Notes under the pieces: generated by a model
The model's input: the letters and a program-made list of their open reading frames with translations, nothing else
Databases searched by the model: none
Told to the model about the DNA's origin: nothing
Assembly: GCA_903861125.1 (NCBI GenBank)
Contig: CAIOTF010000023.1
Location: 248,001-312,000, forward strand
Reading direction: 5' to 3'
DNA from: an uncultured Ignavibacteriota bacterium
GTDB lineage: Bacteria; Bacteroidota; Ignavibacteria; UBA10030; UBA8401
DNA length: 64,000 nt
Shown here: positions 62,582 through 64,000 of the stretch, piece after piece
Position numbering within the stretch: position 1 is the first letter of the stretch
Layout of the letters: every line of letters starts with the position of its first letter
Translations under genes and position numbers: made by a program

Positions 62582-64000
62582 CTATATACCAACCGATACT
62601 TGCAGTGAATATGTTGTTCCGTTGTTCACGCGTTGATAAACACGGTCTTGCTGTGTCAGGATCCGTTCTTTGTTGGTAAGATTTTTTATTGTCAGTTTTG
62701 ATTCAACGCCATTGAAGAGTGATTGCGATATGCTCAGATCAACGATGTCTCTCGGTTGTTCATAAATATCGGAGGTTAAAAATCCAACGGCATCCAATCG
62801 TCTGCCAAACCGATTGTAAAGAACGTTCACCGTTGTGCCGAATGTCGGCTCTGTGAACAATAACGATATGTTAATCATGTAGGGAGACTGTCCTTGAAGT
62901 GGCCGCGTTCCTATGCTTGATATTGTATTTGAAGAATTTCCGCTGATAAGTGGAAATTGAACGGCCGAAAATATTCGCGTATAATTCCCTGTTAACGAAA
63001 AGTTGCCAAAGTATCCTCCAAGGAAATTGAGGGATTTACGTGTTTCAAGTTCAAACCCGTAATTCCGCGCATGATCAGAATTAAACCACGAGCGAGTTCG
63101 CACTGAAGTAAAGTATAACTGTTCTTCGATCGCACCCGAAATAGTTTTGTAAAAATAGCTGAGCGCTAACACTTCGCCAGCATTTGGAAATATCTCAAAA
63201 CGAATATCGTAATTATGAACATAGGAACGCTGCAGGTTCGGATTGCCACCGACGACCTCGTAGGTGATGAAATCATAAAATCCTGAGGATGCTATCTCGC
63301 GGAATTCGGGGCGATTTAGTGTGTGGCTATATGCAAAACGAAAGTTAGTATTGTCGTTAACGATGTATGTTAAATTAGCAGAAGGAAGAAAGTCATTGTT
63401 TTTTAATTGAGTATCGTCCTTGGGTCCGTTAAGTTGATAAGAACGTGGGACGTATACATTTTGGGATGAATTTTCCAGTCGGGCACCCCCTGTAAATCTA
63501 AAGTTTTGGTCGAATATATTGAACGGCAGATCGACCATTGCGTACCCCGCGGTTGTTTTCTGATCGCCGAAATAATTATCCGTCGGTTTGGATGATTCAT
63601 CGATTTGGAAATTGTTCCCTCCGAAATTATTAGGGTCATAGATCGTAGTAATCGGCAGTTGTGACAGCGATGGATTGTACCTTTTTAACGTAATGTTAAA
63701 AAAACGCATCTCATAATTCGTCGTTTTATTTTCCATAAGCGTGCCGAATTTCAGTTTTGCAATTCCGAATGGAACGGAAAAATCCAAATGATAATCCGTT
63801 GTTCTACCGTTAAGGTGACTCCATGATCGTTGGTTAATCGCCGCGTCATAGGGTGTATTTTCAGGAACATCAACGCCGCGATAATACGAAACATCTTTTC
63901 TGTCAGGGTCCTGGCGAGAGGAAGAAGAAACAGCTATTTTCCAATCCGCGCTGAGGTTCCCTGCGGCAGGAAACATATGTTCACCGGAGAGAATGCCGGT
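62582..64000 (-). CDS. TonB-dependent receptor, C-terminal part (5' end outside window)
   Basis: The frame is open to the right edge of the window (codons continue beyond the internal ATG at 63976), so only the last 470 or so residues of the beta-barrel are visible. Repeated strands of the type DYHLDFSVPFGIAKLKFGTLMENKT, NFRFAYSHTLNRPEFREIA and SLSYFYKTI-like segments, with the closing TTYSLQVSVGI, fit an outer-membrane TonB-dependent receptor. The plug domain is not in view. It is upstream of the beta-helix protein gene and may be its partner, taking up what that protein binds. Confidence 0.87.
   Translation of the reverse strand, partial: TGILSGEHMFPAAGNLSADWKIAVSSSSRQDPDRKDVSYYRGVDVPENTPYDAAINQRSWSHLNGRTTDYHLDFSVPFGIAKLKFGTLMENKTTNYEMRFFNITLKRYNPSLSQLPITTIYDPNNFGGNNFQIDESSKPTDNYFGDQKTTAGYAMVDLPFNIFDQNFRFTGGARLENSSQNVYVPRSYQLNGPKDDTQLKNNDFLPSANLTYIVNDNTNFRFAYSHTLNRPEFREIASSGFYDFITYEVVGGNPNLQRSYVHNYDIRFEIFPNAGEVLALSYFYKTISGAIEEQLYFTSVRTRSWFNSDHARNYGFELETRKSLNFLGGYFGNFSLTGNYTRIFSAVQFPLISGNSSNTISSIGTRPLQGQSPYMINISLLFTEPTFGTTVNVLYNRFGRRLDAVGFLTSDIYEQPRDIVDLSISQSLFNGVESKLTIKNLTNKERILTQQDRVYQRVNNGTTYSLQVSVGI

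Noticed and set aside
1-64000. tRNA, rRNA, CRISPR array, transposase or prophage genes
   Set aside because: No tRNA T-arm signature in a fitting context, no regularly spaced repeats and no such protein families were seen.

Overview
The window looks like chromosomal DNA of a Gram-negative member of the Bacteroidota/Ignavibacteriota/Chlorobi (FCB) group. The best evidence is a protein at 60734-62455 ending in a type IX secretion (T9SS) sorting domain with the NYPNPFNPST-type motif typical of Ignavibacteria and relatives, together with a TonB-dependent receptor, many outer-membrane beta-barrels, a propeller/Y_Y_Y histidine kinase, a DUF5916 protein and lamin-tail-domain surface proteins. Pyruvate:ferredoxin oxidoreductase with an Rrf2 regulator points to anaerobic or facultative metabolism. 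I see no rRNA, tRNA, CRISPR array, transposase or prophage. The genus is not determinable from what I can see.

Layout. 1-6.7 kb: tail of a BNR-repeat protein, a secreted protein, a YbaK-type deacylase, a translationally coupled trio (degenerate sugar-nucleotidyltransferase, GalT-like DUF4921 protein, HDOD protein) and small proteins. 7-13.4 kb: a CoA-binding protein, an M16 peptidase pair, a HipA-like kinase and an unrecognised Cys-rich 600-residue protein. 13.4-20.4 kb: a membrane protein, YciI-metZ, a deoxynucleoside kinase, an S41 peptidase, ferritin, an atypical aquaporin and a pilin-like protein. 20.9-28 kb: a lamin-tail-domain surface protein, glnD, then a roughly 400-bp inverted-repeat-bounded unit carrying only a GxxExxY gene, inserted between glnD and murI. 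28-36 kb: a DUF5916 outer-membrane protein, a large sensor kinase and CcmF. 36-43 kb: an HD phosphohydrolase, then a Lol-like cluster (beta-barrel, ABC ATPase, two FtsX-type permeases, LolA-like carrier) and a DnaQ-type exonuclease. 43-48.2 kb: nifJ, a PyrD-like protein and an Rrf2 regulator. 48.5-51.5 kb: a membrane protein, a short asparaginase-like protein and a GH20 hexosaminidase.

51.5-64 kb appears to be one phosphate-starvation island: an OprP-type porin, pstS, pstC, pstA, pstB and phoU on the minus strand; a PhoB-type winged-helix protein lacking a receiver domain; a divergent operon coupling an M28 peptidase to a second, lipoprotein PstS; and convergent to that a T9SS beta-helix protein and a TonB-dependent receptor. 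Direct hexamer repeats with exact 11-bp periodicity, matching the architecture of Pho boxes (closest to the TTAACA-N5 type), lie upstream of pstC, the porin and the beta-helix gene, with a weaker set upstream of the M28-pstS2 operon. They suggest that these transcription units form one regulon. This is the most interesting system in the window. The most distinctive small element is the GxxExxY unit at 26784-27183.
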